Below, piece by piece: positions 1 through 6,124 of a stretch of 9,122 nucleotides of DNA (positions are counted from its first letter, which is position 1; the number at the start of each line of letters is the position of its first letter). The stretch spans positions 1 to 9,122 of the forward strand of contig JBKJTJ010000224.1 of the NCBI GenBank assembly GCA_046590855.1, read 5' to 3'. Origin of the DNA: JACMOY01 sp046590855 (GTDB taxonomy: Bacteria > Actinomycetota > Actinomycetes > Actinomycetales > Angustibacteraceae). The notes below the pieces were generated by a model. It saw only the letters and a program-made list of their open reading frames with translations, was not told where the DNA came from and ran no database searches. The position numbers and the translations under genes were made by a program.

Positions 1-100
1 AGATCGAGAGGTAGCGCTCGCCCCCCGTCTCACGCAGCAGCACCACCGGCTGGTTGTTGGGAAGCTCCACCCGGACACCGACGACCTCGAGCTCGCGCAC
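1..100 (-). CDS. Bifunctional nuclease family protein (DUF151), N-terminal part, runs off the left edge
   Basis: Reading the minus strand from a GTG at 100 gives 33 residues before the window ends, beginning (M)RELEVVGVRVELPNNQPV and continuing with VVLLRE and ERYLSI. This matches the N-terminal strand pattern of the actinobacterial DUF151 / bifunctional nuclease family (compare M. tuberculosis Rv1829). The active-site region is outside the window, so nuclease activity cannot be judged. The GTG start gives the expected N-terminus. The bases just upstream are only weakly Shine-Dalgarno-like (GGTGACGGA, abutting the start). The gene lies 75 bases downstream of ftsR on the same strand, as in mycobacteria, and is probably cotranscribed with it. 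A weak inverted repeat at 157-177 overlaps the ftsR stop. Confidence 0.85.
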   Translation of the reverse strand, partial: MRELEVVGVRVELPNNQPVVLLRETGGERYLSI

Positions 101-175
101 TCCGTCACCGTACCCGCACCTCGGGCCCAGCGTCAGGCCGGCGTCGAGCCCGGGTGGACCCGCGTGAGGACGCGG

Positions 176-925
176 TCAGCCGAGCCCGGCCCGTGCCAGC
201 CCGGCGCGCACCAGCGACGCGTGCAGCCGCAGCGACAGCGCGGAGATCTCACCGGCGACGTCCTCGGCGCGCGCCCGCGAGGCCGTCCCCCGTTGGCCCA
301 GCAGCGGACGCACCACCTGCTCGACCAGGCCCACCTCGCGCTCGGCGGCGGTGCGGAACGCTCGCAGGTGGCGGGGCTCGATGCCGAACGCGGCGAGCTC
401 GCCGGCGGCGGTCGCGACCTGCGCGGAGACGTCGTCGTACCAGCCCGAGCTGCTGGGCTGCACCAGGCCGAAGGCCACCAGGTCGTCGAGCTGGTCGGCG
501 CGCAGGTTGGCCCGGTCGCACAGCTCGTCCGCGCTGAGGCGGGTCGACCCGACCGTCTGCAGGAAGTGCGGCGCGCCGGCGCCGTCGCGCTCGGACTCGG
601 GGGCCGGTCGAGGGCCGCCTGCACCGGGGACGGGGTCCTCGGCCCCGCGCTGGACGGCGTCCAGGTGCTCGCGGATGCGCCGCAGCGGCCAGTACCGGTC
701 GCGCTGCAGCGTCATGGCGTAGCGCAGCCGCTCGACGTCGTCGACGGTGAACTTGCGGTAGCCCGAGGGTGTGCGGGACGGCTCGACCAGGCCCTCGGTC
801 TCCCACAGCCGGATCTTGGAGATCGACACGTCGGGGAAGTCCGAGCGCAGCTGGGCGAGCACCTCGCCGATGCTCATCACGGCGTCGTCGCGGGAGCTGT
901 CGCGGCGCGAGACCGCCGGCGTCAC
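176..925 (-). CDS. ftsR: MerR-family transcriptional regulator FtsR (Rv1828-like)
   Basis: This 249-residue protein has an N-terminal MerR winged-helix DNA-binding domain at about residues 17-88 (MSIGEVLAQL, then SISKIRLWETEGLVEPSRT, SGYRKFT and DVERLRYAMTLQRD). The C-terminal half (about 118-245) contains LSADELCDRANL and GIEPRHLRAFRTAAERE, which matches the M. tuberculosis Rv1828 / Corynebacterium FtsR family rather than metal- or drug-sensing MerR proteins; no C-terminal cysteine metal motif is present. In C. glutamicum the family member is reported to activate ftsZ, so a link to cell division is expected by homology. The start is a GTG that overlaps the garA stop by four bases (GTGA), giving translational coupling. 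An alternative start is Met17, directly before the HTH. The length agrees with the family (about 247 residues). Confidence 0.9.
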   Translation of the reverse strand: MTPAVSRRDSSRDDAVMSIGEVLAQLRSDFPDVSISKIRLWETEGLVEPSRTPSGYRKFTVDDVERLRYAMTLQRDRYWPLRRIREHLDAVQRGAEDPVPGAGGPRPAPESERDGAGAPHFLQTVGSTRLSADELCDRANLRADQLDDLVAFGLVQPSSSGWYDDVSAQVATAAGELAAFGIEPRHLRAFRTAAEREVGLVEQVVRPLLGQRGTASRARAEDVAGEISALSLRLHASLVRAGLARAGLG

Positions 926-1413
926 GTCGCGGGCGAGACGTGGACGACGAGGCGGAACTTGCCGATCTGCACCTCGTCGCCGGTGCGCACCACCGTCGAG
1001 TCGATCCGCTCGCGGTTGACGTAGGTGCCGTTCAGGCTGCCGACGTCGCGGACCAGGAACCCGCCGTCGGCCCGGACGAACTGGGCGTGCTTGCGCGAGA
1101 CGGTGACGTCGTCCAGGAAGATGTCGCTGCTGGGGTGGCGTCCCACGGTGGTCAGGTCGGCGTCCAGCAGGAAGCGCGAGCCCGCGTTGGGGCCGTGGTC
1201 GACGCGCAGCAGCGCGGTGCCGGGCTGCAGGGCCGACAGGGTGCCGGTGTCGACGGGCGCCCCCGCGGTCTCGGGCGAGGCGGTCAGGTCAGCCGGGTTG
1301 ACCGCCGACAGCCGCATCGTGGTCGCCGAGGGCTGCTCGGCGCCCCCGACGGCGCCCCCCGATGCAGGGGAGCCCGAGGCCGAGGACTGGTCCGGGTCGT
1401 CGTCGCGTGCCAT
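922..1413 (-). CDS. garA: FHA-domain metabolic switch protein GarA (OdhI-type)
   Basis: This 163-residue protein has a disordered N-terminal tail (1-60) and a C-terminal forkhead-associated domain (about 66-160). The FHA phosphothreonine-binding residues are visible: GR at 91-92, SRKH at 106-109 and NGT at 128-130 within GSLNGTYVN. The stretch GPNAGSRFLLD is characteristic of GarA/OdhI. In mycobacteria and corynebacteria this protein binds 2-oxoglutarate dehydrogenase E1 and glutamate dehydrogenase when unphosphorylated, and closes on itself when a Thr in its tail is phosphorylated by PknB or PknG. Tandem threonines T31-T32 (SATTMRL) sit where the ETT motif is expected, but the preceding acidic residue is replaced. 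The ATG at 1413 gives the family length; a longer upstream reading frame overlaps gcvH and is not protein-like. It lies 44 bases downstream of gcvH. Confidence 0.95.
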   Translation of the reverse strand: MARDDDPDQSSASGSPASGGAVGGAEQPSATTMRLSAVNPADLTASPETAGAPVDTGTLSALQPGTALLRVDHGPNAGSRFLLDADLTTVGRHPSSDIFLDDVTVSRKHAQFVRADGGFLVRDVGSLNGTYVNRERIDSTVVRTGDEVQIGKFRLVVHVSPAT

Positions 1414-1457
1414 GGGCACAGCCTGCCACACCCCGACCCTGCACTGAAGGGTGAGGC

Positions 1458-1838
1458 TCAGCCCAGCTGCGCGCCGTACGCCGCGGCGTCCAGCAGGTCC
1501 GGCGCGTCGCCGTCCATACGCACCTCGAACATCCAGCCCGCGCCGTACGGGTCGGAGTTGACCAGCTCGGGCGTGGTGTCCAGCGCCGGGTTGCGGGCCA
1601 CCACCTCGCCGTTGACCGGGGCGTAGACGTCGCTCACGCTCTTGGTCGACTCGACCTCGCCGCAGGTCTGGCCGGCGCTGACCGCGGTGCCGGCGTCCGG
1701 CAGCGTCACGAAGACGACGTCGCCCAGCGCATCCTGCGCGTAGTCGGTGATCCCGATCCGCGCAACGCCGTCGCTGACCCGCACCCACTCGTGCTCGGCG
1801 GTGTAGGCCAGGTCGGCGGGGATGTCATGCGTGCTCAT
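1458..1838 (-). CDS. gcvH: Glycine cleavage system H protein (lipoyl carrier)
   Basis: This 126-residue protein carries the aminomethyl group between the P, T and L proteins of the glycine cleavage complex on a lipoyl-lysine arm. The lipoylation motif is intact: GEVESTKSVSD with K66 as the modified lysine. The N-terminal motifs YTAEHEWV and GITDYAQDALGDVV and the downstream VNGEVVARN are typical, and the length equals the family norm. A GAGG Shine-Dalgarno lies four bases before the ATG at 1838. No gcvP or gcvT is nearby; gcvH sits instead between the DUF881/sbp operon and garA, the standard actinobacterial arrangement. The upstream 60-base gap contains a G-tract array on the opposite strand. 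Confidence 0.97.
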   Translation of the reverse strand: MSTHDIPADLAYTAEHEWVRVSDGVARIGITDYAQDALGDVVFVTLPDAGTAVSAGQTCGEVESTKSVSDVYAPVNGEVVARNPALDTTPELVNSDPYGAGWMFEVRMDGDAPDLLDAAAYGAQLG

Positions 1839-1857
1839 GCTGCCTCGGGATCTGTGC

Positions 1858-1879
1858 GGGTGCGGGTGTGGGGTGTGGG
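1858..1879 (+). promoter_or_regulatory. Putative G-quadruplex motif between a DUF881 gene and gcvH
   Basis: Four G-tracts (GGG, GGG, GGGG, GGG at 1858-1860, 1864-1866, 1870-1873 and 1877-1879) are separated by three-base loops TGC, TGT and TGT. This fits the canonical quadruplex pattern on the plus strand, which is the template strand for the minus-strand genes here. It sits 20 bases upstream of the gcvH start and 20 bases downstream of the DUF881 stop. The pattern is seen directly; a regulatory role is inference. No good -10/-35 pair is visible in this gap. Confidence 0.4.
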
Positions 1880-1898
1880 TGCGCGTCCGACGCGATGG

Positions 1899-2651
1899 TC
1901 AGGACGACGACGGGCTGGCCGTGATCGCGGGGCGAGCGTAACGAGGGGCTTCGACGGCGTGCAAGGCGGTCACCTCGACCTGCTCCCTGGCCGCGACCGT
2001 GGCCGCGGCGCGGTCGGGCAGGCTGGCGATCACACCGCCGGGGATCTCCAGCGCCGTGGCCATCGTCTGGCTCTCGCCGATGGCCAGCACGGTGTACGGC
2101 GGCCGCAGCACGACGCCGTCGACGCTGACCCCGCCCGCGGCGTCGGCGAACCAGGTCGAGGCGACGACGCGCACCGAGCCGATCTGGATCGCCTCGGCGC
2201 CGGCGTCGCGCAGCTCCTGAACCAGGTCGAGCACCTGTGCGGACCGGACCGTCGTCTGGGGGTCGGTGACGAACACCTCGATACCGGAACCGGTCGCCGC
2301 GACCGTGCCGGCCAGCACGCCGAGCGCGTCGAGCCGGGCGCGCGCGGCGTCGATCGCCGCCTGCGAGCCGGTCTCCCCACCGGCCAGCGCCCGCTGCTGG
2401 GCCTGCAGGTCGGACGCCTCGGCGGCCAGCCGGTCGCGGCGGTCGCCGACGTCGTCCAGGATGCGCACGAGGTCGCTCTGGCGCAGCGCAGACAGGCCCT
2501 GCCCGCTGTTCTGGCGAAGCTGGGCGACCAGGGCGAACCCCAAGGCGACCAGCAGGAGGGCGCCCAGCGTGGCCGAACCGCGCCCACCCCAGTGCACCCG
2601 CCTGCTGCGCGGCGGCGGCGTGGGGGCGCCGGGCCCGACGTCCTCGCTCAT
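1899..2651 (-). CDS. DUF881 family membrane-anchored protein (second copy, Rv1825-like)
   Basis: This 250-residue protein has a short Pro/Arg-rich cytoplasmic N-terminus, one transmembrane segment at about residues 27-45, a coiled-coil stretch (about 55-92) and a C-terminal DUF881 domain (about 110-230). Family signatures are visible: GAEAIQIGSVRVVASTWF around 151-168 and PPYTVLAIG around 184-192. The likely topology is N-in with the DUF881 domain outside. The family is widespread in Gram-positives beside sbp. Its molecular function is not established, though the neighbourhood suggests an envelope or division role. The ATG at 2651 overlaps the sbp stop as ATGA, so translation is probably coupled. 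Longer upstream readings run through sbp in another frame and were rejected. Confidence 0.9.
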   Translation of the reverse strand: MSEDVGPGAPTPPPRSRRVHWGGRGSATLGALLLVALGFALVAQLRQNSGQGLSALRQSDLVRILDDVGDRRDRLAAEASDLQAQQRALAGGETGSQAAIDAARARLDALGVLAGTVAATGSGIEVFVTDPQTTVRSAQVLDLVQELRDAGAEAIQIGSVRVVASTWFADAAGGVSVDGVVLRPPYTVLAIGESQTMATALEIPGGVIASLPDRAAATVAAREQVEVTALHAVEAPRYARPAITASPSSS

Positions 2652-2980
2652 GCCCGGAACAGGTGCCGACGGATCGCGGCGGCGTTGGAGAAGATCCGGA
2701 TGCCGAGGACGACGACCACGCCGGTCGACAGCTGCGAGCCCACCCCCAGCTGGTCGCCGAGGTAGACGATGAACGCGGCGACGAACACGTTGGACAGGAA
2801 CGAGACCACGAAGACCTTGTCGTCGAAGATGCCGTCCAGCAGCGCTCGCACGGCACCGAAGACGGCGTCCAGCGCAGCCACCACCGCGATCGGCAGGTAC
2901 GGCTGCGCCCACACCGGCACGGCGGGCTGCAACAGCAGGCCGAGGACGATGCCGGCGACCAGGCCGAGCGCGGGGATCAC
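2648..2980 (-). CDS. sbp: Small basic protein Sbp (DUF1290 family)
   Basis: This 110-residue integral membrane protein has three to four hydrophobic segments (about 3-18, 30-46, 57-78 and 84-98) and a basic C-terminus (IRRHLFRA). The motifs PYLPIAVVAALDAVFGAVRA, then FDDKVFVVSFLSN, and LGVGSQLSTGVVVVLGIRIF match the Sbp / DUF1290 family found between DUF881 genes in Gram-positives. Its function is unknown; it is generally placed with envelope or division proteins. The GTG at 2980 is preceded by AAGGAG with a five-base spacer, the best ribosome site in this operon. It overlaps the upstream DUF881 stop by four bases (GTGA) and the downstream DUF881 start by four bases (ATGA). Confidence 0.93.
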   Translation of the reverse strand: MIPALGLVAGIVLGLLLQPAVPVWAQPYLPIAVVAALDAVFGAVRALLDGIFDDKVFVVSFLSNVFVAAFIVYLGDQLGVGSQLSTGVVVVLGIRIFSNAAAIRRHLFRA

Positions 2981-3972
2981 GGTCTCTCCTTCGGGGTCGC
3001 TGTGCCGGTGGTCGGTGCCGTGGTCGGTGTCGTGGTGCTCCCGGGGCTGGGGCCAGTCTGCGCCGAGGCGACGCCGGCGACGGGCTGGGCGCGCCGCACG
3101 TCCAGCCCGGCGCTGGCCGGCAGCACGAGGCGGGCTGCCGGCGTGACGTCGTACCGCACCCCGAAGTTGTCGGACAGGTACATCAGGTCGCGGCCGCCGG
3201 CGCCGTCGGCGAACCGAGCGGGAAGCTGGTCGGGGTCGCCGATCGCGAGCACGCGGTACGGCGGCGACAGCGGTCGGTAGTCGACCAGGATCGCCTGCCC
3301 GGCCGAGCGGATGGCCGAGAGCGCGGTCAGTCGCTGCCCGTTGACCGACACCGCCTCGGCGCCGGCGGCCCACAGGCCGTTGACGACCTTCTGCAGGTCC
3401 TGGTCGAGCACCCGGCCGTCGTCGGCGCTCGTGCTGGCGCGCGCGTCGCCCCCGGGCGCCGCGGCGACGGCGGAGGCGTCGTCCACGGTCACGGTGATGC
3501 CGGGTCCGGCGACCGACAGGGCTCCGGTCACCTGGCCGAGTCGGGTCACCTGGTCGGCCAGGTCGCCCTGGGACTGCTGCTGCAGCGCTCGGGTTCGCTC
3601 AGCCTCGAGCTGGGTCACCAGCGTGGCGTTGGCCCGCTGCAGCCGCGCGGCCACGCCGTCCTGGCGGCCGATCTCGGCGACGAGCAGGTCGCGCTCAGCG
3701 ACCCGGCTGGTGGTCTGGCCGCGAGCCTGCAGGGCCGCGGTGGACAGCAGCAGCCCGACGAGCACCAGGACGAGCAGCACGACGACGGACCGCCCGGGGC
3801 TCGTCCGCGGCTCGCCGTCGGCCCGACGTCGCTCGGCAGCCGCGGCGTAGCCGAGGTCGAGGGGGTGCTCCATGACCCCGGTCAGCAGCGCCATCGACTC
3901 GTCGCGGCGACGCGGGGGGCCGGATGCCGGGTCGGCGCCGGCGGCCGCACCCACGCCGTCCTGCGTGCTCAC
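2977..3972 (-). CDS. DUF881 family membrane-anchored protein (first copy, Rv1823-like)
   Basis: This 331-residue protein has a cytoplasmic N-terminus of about 60 residues, a single transmembrane helix (about 62-82), a coiled coil (about 88-140) and an extracytoplasmic DUF881 domain (about 145-295). Diagnostic stretches are LWAAGAEAVSVNGQRLTALS (200-219) and SPPYRVLAIGDP (236-247). A Pro/Thr-rich tail (about 305-331) follows. The start chosen is the GTG at 3972, which overlaps the pgsA-like stop as GTGA. Internal alternatives are Met27 (MALLTGV) and Met34 (MEHPLDLGY), which resemble the conserved N-terminus of homologues, so the true protein could be shorter. It is the second gene of a four-gene operon with a phosphatidyltransferase, Sbp and another DUF881. 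Its function is unknown; the pairing of two DUF881 proteins around Sbp suggests one membrane complex. Confidence 0.88.
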   Translation of the reverse strand: MSTQDGVGAAAGADPASGPPRRRDESMALLTGVMEHPLDLGYAAAAERRRADGEPRTSPGRSVVVLLVLVLVGLLLSTAALQARGQTTSRVAERDLLVAEIGRQDGVAARLQRANATLVTQLEAERTRALQQQSQGDLADQVTRLGQVTGALSVAGPGITVTVDDASAVAAAPGGDARASTSADDGRVLDQDLQKVVNGLWAAGAEAVSVNGQRLTALSAIRSAGQAILVDYRPLSPPYRVLAIGDPDQLPARFADGAGGRDLMYLSDNFGVRYDVTPAARLVLPASAGLDVRRAQPVAGVASAQTGPSPGSTTTPTTAPTTGTATPKERP

Positions 3973-4571
3973 GCCGGCGCCGGCGTGGATCGGACCAGCC
4001 GCAGGGTCTGGACGGCGTACATCACACCGGCCACCCAGTACAGACCCGTGCCCCACCCCACGAAGCCCCAACCGACCGGGCGGGCGATCGCGGCGACCAC
4101 GCCGTCGCCGTCACCGAGCAGCAGCACCGGGAAGGCGTACAGCAGGGCGGCGGTGGCGGCCTTGCCGACGAAGTGCACCGGCAGGGGGCCGTACCCGCGG
4201 CTGCGCAGCACGGGCAGCAGCGCGGCGATGAACAGCTCGCGACCCAGGAGCACCCCGACCAGCCACCAGGGGATGACGTCGCGCCAGGCCAGCCCGAGCA
4301 GGGTGGTGAGGATGTACAGGCGGTCGGCGAGCGGGTCGAGCAGCGCCCCGATCCGCGACTCCAGCCCGAACGAGCGCGCGATCTTGCCGTCGAGGTAGTC
4401 CGTGACGCCCGAGGCCGCGAGCAGGGCGATCGCCCAGCCGTCGCGATGGGTCAGCAGCAGCCAGACGAACACCGGCACCCCGACCAGGCGCAGTGCCGAC
4501 AGCGCGTTCGGCAGGGTCACCACGCGATCCGGCGAGCGGGTGGGCACGGTGCGCGTCGGGTCACTGATCAT
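3969..4571 (-). CDS. pgsA: CDP-alcohol phosphatidyltransferase (PgsA family, PgsA2-like)
   Basis: This 200-residue polytopic membrane enzyme has the complete CDP-alcohol phosphatidyltransferase motif: D58, D61, G62, A65, R66, G75, D79 and D83, seen as DYLDGKIARS followed by GALLDPLAD. These residues bind the metal and the CDP-linked lipid. The N-terminal motif TLPNALSALRLVGVPVF is typical of the phosphatidylglycerophosphate synthase group. Position at the head of the DUF881/sbp operon corresponds to the M. tuberculosis gene pgsA2 (Rv1822), whose exact substrate is not settled, so the acceptor (glycerol-3-phosphate or another alcohol) should be left open. The ATG at 4571 has a GGAGG nine bases upstream. 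The stop overlaps the next gene (GTGA). A possible -10 box lies at 4602-4607. Confidence 0.92.
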   Translation of the reverse strand: MISDPTRTVPTRSPDRVVTLPNALSALRLVGVPVFVWLLLTHRDGWAIALLAASGVTDYLDGKIARSFGLESRIGALLDPLADRLYILTTLLGLAWRDVIPWWLVGVLLGRELFIAALLPVLRSRGYGPLPVHFVGKAATAALLYAFPVLLLGDGDGVVAAIARPVGWGFVGWGTGLYWVAGVMYAVQTLRLVRSTPAPA

Positions 4572-4601
4572 CCGCGCCCACCTCCGCCCACCACCGGGCC
4601 G

Positions 4602-4607
4602 AGCCTA
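4602..4607 (-). promoter_or_regulatory. Possible -10 box for the pgsA-DUF881-sbp operon
   Basis: On the minus strand TAGGCT fits the actinobacterial TAnnnT -10 pattern. It lies about 30 bases upstream of the pgsA-like ATG and just downstream of the hairpin at 4644-4686. No convincing -35 is visible at the right distance, so this is a weak assignment based on position and one hexamer. Confidence 0.28.
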
Positions 4608-4643
4608 CTGGGTGGATCGGCGTGACCCCGGCTGCCGTCACGC

Positions 4644-4686
4644 GACGCGCGGCCGGACCCCATCTGCAGGGGTCTGACCGCGCGTC
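4644..4686 (-). terminator. Nested hairpin terminator after the exported-protein gene
   Basis: A two-tier inverted repeat is visible: outer arms GACGCGCGG (4644-4652) and CCGCGCGTC (4678-4686), nine perfect pairs; inner arms GACCCC (4656-4661) and GGGGTC (4669-4674), six perfect pairs; loop ATCTGCA; and an internal 3x3 bulge. It begins 13 bases past the stop codon at 4700 and precedes the pgsA-like gene. There is no U-tract, as is common for actinobacterial terminators. The symmetric stem could work in either direction. Confidence 0.7.
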
Positions 4687-4699
4687 AACGAGCCGAGAG

Positions 4700-5233
4700 C
4701 TACAGGCCCAGCCCGGTCAGCAGGCGGTTCAGCAGCGCCGAGAGCCCGGTGAGGGGGCCGTTGCCGTCCAGCAGGTGGGCGACGGCGCACAGCAGGTTGC
4801 CCAGCAGGTTGCCGGCCCCGGGGACGGCGGTGACGTCGAGCATCACCGGTGCGAGCTTGACGACCAGACCCAGCACGTTGAGGTTCAGCGCGCCCAGGTT
4901 CAGTGTCAGGATCGTGCAGCTGCCGCTGGGGACCAGGCTGGTGATCGGTGCGGTGAACGGGACGCCCCCGCTGAGCAGTCCAGGTCCCGTGAGGGTCCCG
5001 CTGAGCTGCACGACTCCGTTGACGACGGACGTGCTCAGGTTGCTGAGGGTGCCGGTGAAGGCCTGGCCGTTCACAACCCCGTTGATGGGGAGCGTAGTCG
5101 CGGCCGGGATGGCGGCGGCCCGGGGGGCCGCCGAGCGCGGGGCGGCGGAGGCGGTGGTGGCGGGCATCAGCCCCAACGTGGCCCCCACGACGAGTGCGGT
5201 GCTGGTCCCGATGAGCTTGGTACGCATGTTCAT
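4700..5233 (-). CDS. Small exported protein of unknown function with two cysteines
   Basis: This 177-residue protein has a clear Sec signal peptide: a basic N-terminus (MNMRTK), a hydrophobic core (LIGTSTALVVGATLGLM) and a likely signal-peptidase site after A30 (TTASA-AP). The mature part is rich in Leu, Val, Asn and Gly and probably beta-structured, with SGTLTGPGL (78-86), then C106 in SGSCTILTLNLG, LNVLGLVVKL (118-127), and C149 in GNLLGNLLCAVAHLLDG. Actinobacterial genomes commonly hold such short secreted proteins with the pattern LnLlGL.V and a conserved GNLLCAV segment. No function is known to me. The two cysteines may form a disulphide. The ATG at 5233 is set by AAGGAG with a five-base spacer; a longer upstream reading lacks a signal peptide. 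It ends before a strong hairpin and appears monocistronic. The 180-base upstream gap shows no clear promoter. Confidence 0.85.
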   Translation of the reverse strand: MNMRTKLIGTSTALVVGATLGLMPATTASAAPRSAAPRAAAIPAATTLPINGVVNGQAFTGTLSNLSTSVVNGVVQLSGTLTGPGLLSGGVPFTAPITSLVPSGSCTILTLNLGALNLNVLGLVVKLAPVMLDVTAVPGAGNLLGNLLCAVAHLLDGNGPLTGLSALLNRLLTGLGL

Positions 5234-5414
5234 GGTCTCTCCTTGGCTCGAGGTGGCGAGTCGCGTCCTGGCGCAGGCGCTTCGCCCTACGCAGAGGTAG
5301 ACCACGTCCACGGGCCTGCATGACGCGCAGTGGCTGCTGCTGGACACCCCTGATGGGCCCCACCTCACGCTGGGCGCCGTGGCGACTTGTCCTAGATCGT
5401 GGCTTTCGCCCGCG

Positions 5415-5738
5415 TCATGCACGGGCAGCGGGGGCGTCCGGGTCGCTGACGTCCCGCGACAGCAGCCCCCGCTGGGTCATGTCGTAGGGCGCCAAGACCT
5501 CGATCAGGAAGGCCGCGGCGTACCCCAGCACCGCGGGGACCTGCTCGGGGGTGGAGTTCTCGCAGATCTCCTGCAGGACCCGGTGGTGGACCTCGACGAC
5601 GACGAGCATGCTGACCCCGGCGCTGACCGCCGCCCGGCCGATCAGGTAGCCGGTGCTGAGGACGACCTCCTCCTGGCGCGGCAGGTAGCGCAGCAGGGCC
5701 GCCCGGTAGTCCCGGGTGAGGTCGGCGACCGTCGTCAC
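5415..5738 (-). CDS. Stand-alone RsbU_N-type domain protein (RsbT-binding adaptor candidate)
   Basis: This 107-residue all-helical protein starts at a GTG that overlaps the rsbS stop as GTGA. The sequence DYRAALLRYL (10-19), then STGYLIGRAAVSAGVSML (28-45), VEVHHRVLQE and FLIEVLAPYDMTQRG (78-91) resembles the N-terminal helical domain of RsbU-like PP2C phosphatases, often followed in actinobacteria by PAS/GAF and phosphatase modules. In Bacillus RsbU this domain is where RsbT docks to activate the phosphatase. Here it stops 16 residues after the last motif and no phosphatase domain follows. It is the last gene of the stressosome operon, so it likely binds the RsbT domain encoded by the first gene. 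It could be a truncated phosphatase, but the clean overlap and stop argue for a deliberate single-domain protein. The domain assignment is from pattern recognition. Confidence 0.75.
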   Translation of the reverse strand: MTTVADLTRDYRAALLRYLPRQEEVVLSTGYLIGRAAVSAGVSMLVVVEVHHRVLQEICENSTPEQVPAVLGYAAAFLIEVLAPYDMTQRGLLSRDVSDPDAPAARA

Positions 5739-6124
5739 GGTCGCGGCGGGTGAGCGGACGGCGCCGAATCGTTGAGCAGAGCCATCCCCTCCTCGAGGTC
5801 CAGCGCCGTGGGGACGGACCCCGTCCCCATCCCGAGCTGGATCATGGCGAGCGCCACGTCGGGCTGGATGCCGACGATCACGGTGTGCGCCCCCCGCAGC
5901 CGGGCCATCTCGGCGATGTTGCGCAGCGTCTTGGAGCCGAACGAGTCGATCACGTCGAGCGCGGCGACGTCGATGATGACCCCGCGCGACCGGTGCCGAC
6001 CGATCTGGCCGATCAGGTCGTTCTGCAGCCGGATCATCTCGGAGTCGTCCAGGGCAGTGTGGACCGACGCGATCAGGTAGGACCCCTGTCGCAGGATCGA
6101 GACCAGCGCCGGCCCGCTGCTCAC
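5735..6124 (-). CDS. rsbS: Stressosome core STAS protein RsbS
   Basis: This 129-residue single STAS-domain protein begins PALVSILRQGSYLIAS and carries RHRSRGVIIDVAALDVIDSF, then GIQPDVALAMIQLG and TALDLEEGMALL, which tracks Bacillus RsbS along its length. The serine phosphorylated by RsbT in B. subtilis (S59) corresponds to S61 here in the motif IDSFGSK, so the substrate site is kept. RsbS with RsbR forms the icosahedral cytoplasmic stressosome that sequesters RsbT. The start is a GTG overlapping the rsbR stop (GTGA). The stop overlaps the next GTG likewise. The tail after residue 117 (NDSAPSAHPPRP) is short and probably disordered. Confidence 0.93.
   Translation of the reverse strand: MSSGPALVSILRQGSYLIASVHTALDDSEMIRLQNDLIGQIGRHRSRGVIIDVAALDVIDSFGSKTLRNIAEMARLRGAHTVIVGIQPDVALAMIQLGMGTGSVPTALDLEEGMALLNDSAPSAHPPRP

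Noticed and set aside
157..177. Inverted repeat GACCCGCGT / ACGCGGTC overlapping the ftsR stop, considered as a terminator.
   Set aside because: It is short, has a bulge, overlaps coding sequence and lies between genes that are usually cotranscribed.
164..1626. Long plus-strand frames over ftsR, garA and gcvH (for example 164-1024 and 769-1626).
   Set aside because: They are antisense to genes with clear family matches, have Arg/Ala/Gly-rich low-complexity translations and no ribosome sites. They are normal for GC-rich DNA.
1414..1788. Upstream extension of garA to 1788.
   Set aside because: It runs through gcvH in another frame with Arg-rich translation; the ATG at 1413 gives the normal GarA length.
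5251..5414. Search for a promoter of the exported-protein gene and a terminator of the stressosome operon in this gap.
   Set aside because: No convincing -10/-35 pair or sigma-B-like GTTT/GGGTA pattern and no strong hairpin could be found by eye.
5234..5422. N-terminal extension of the exported protein back to 5422.
   Set aside because: It would bury the signal peptide in the middle of the protein, overlaps the stressosome 3' end, and lacks the strong AAGGAG site that precedes 5233.
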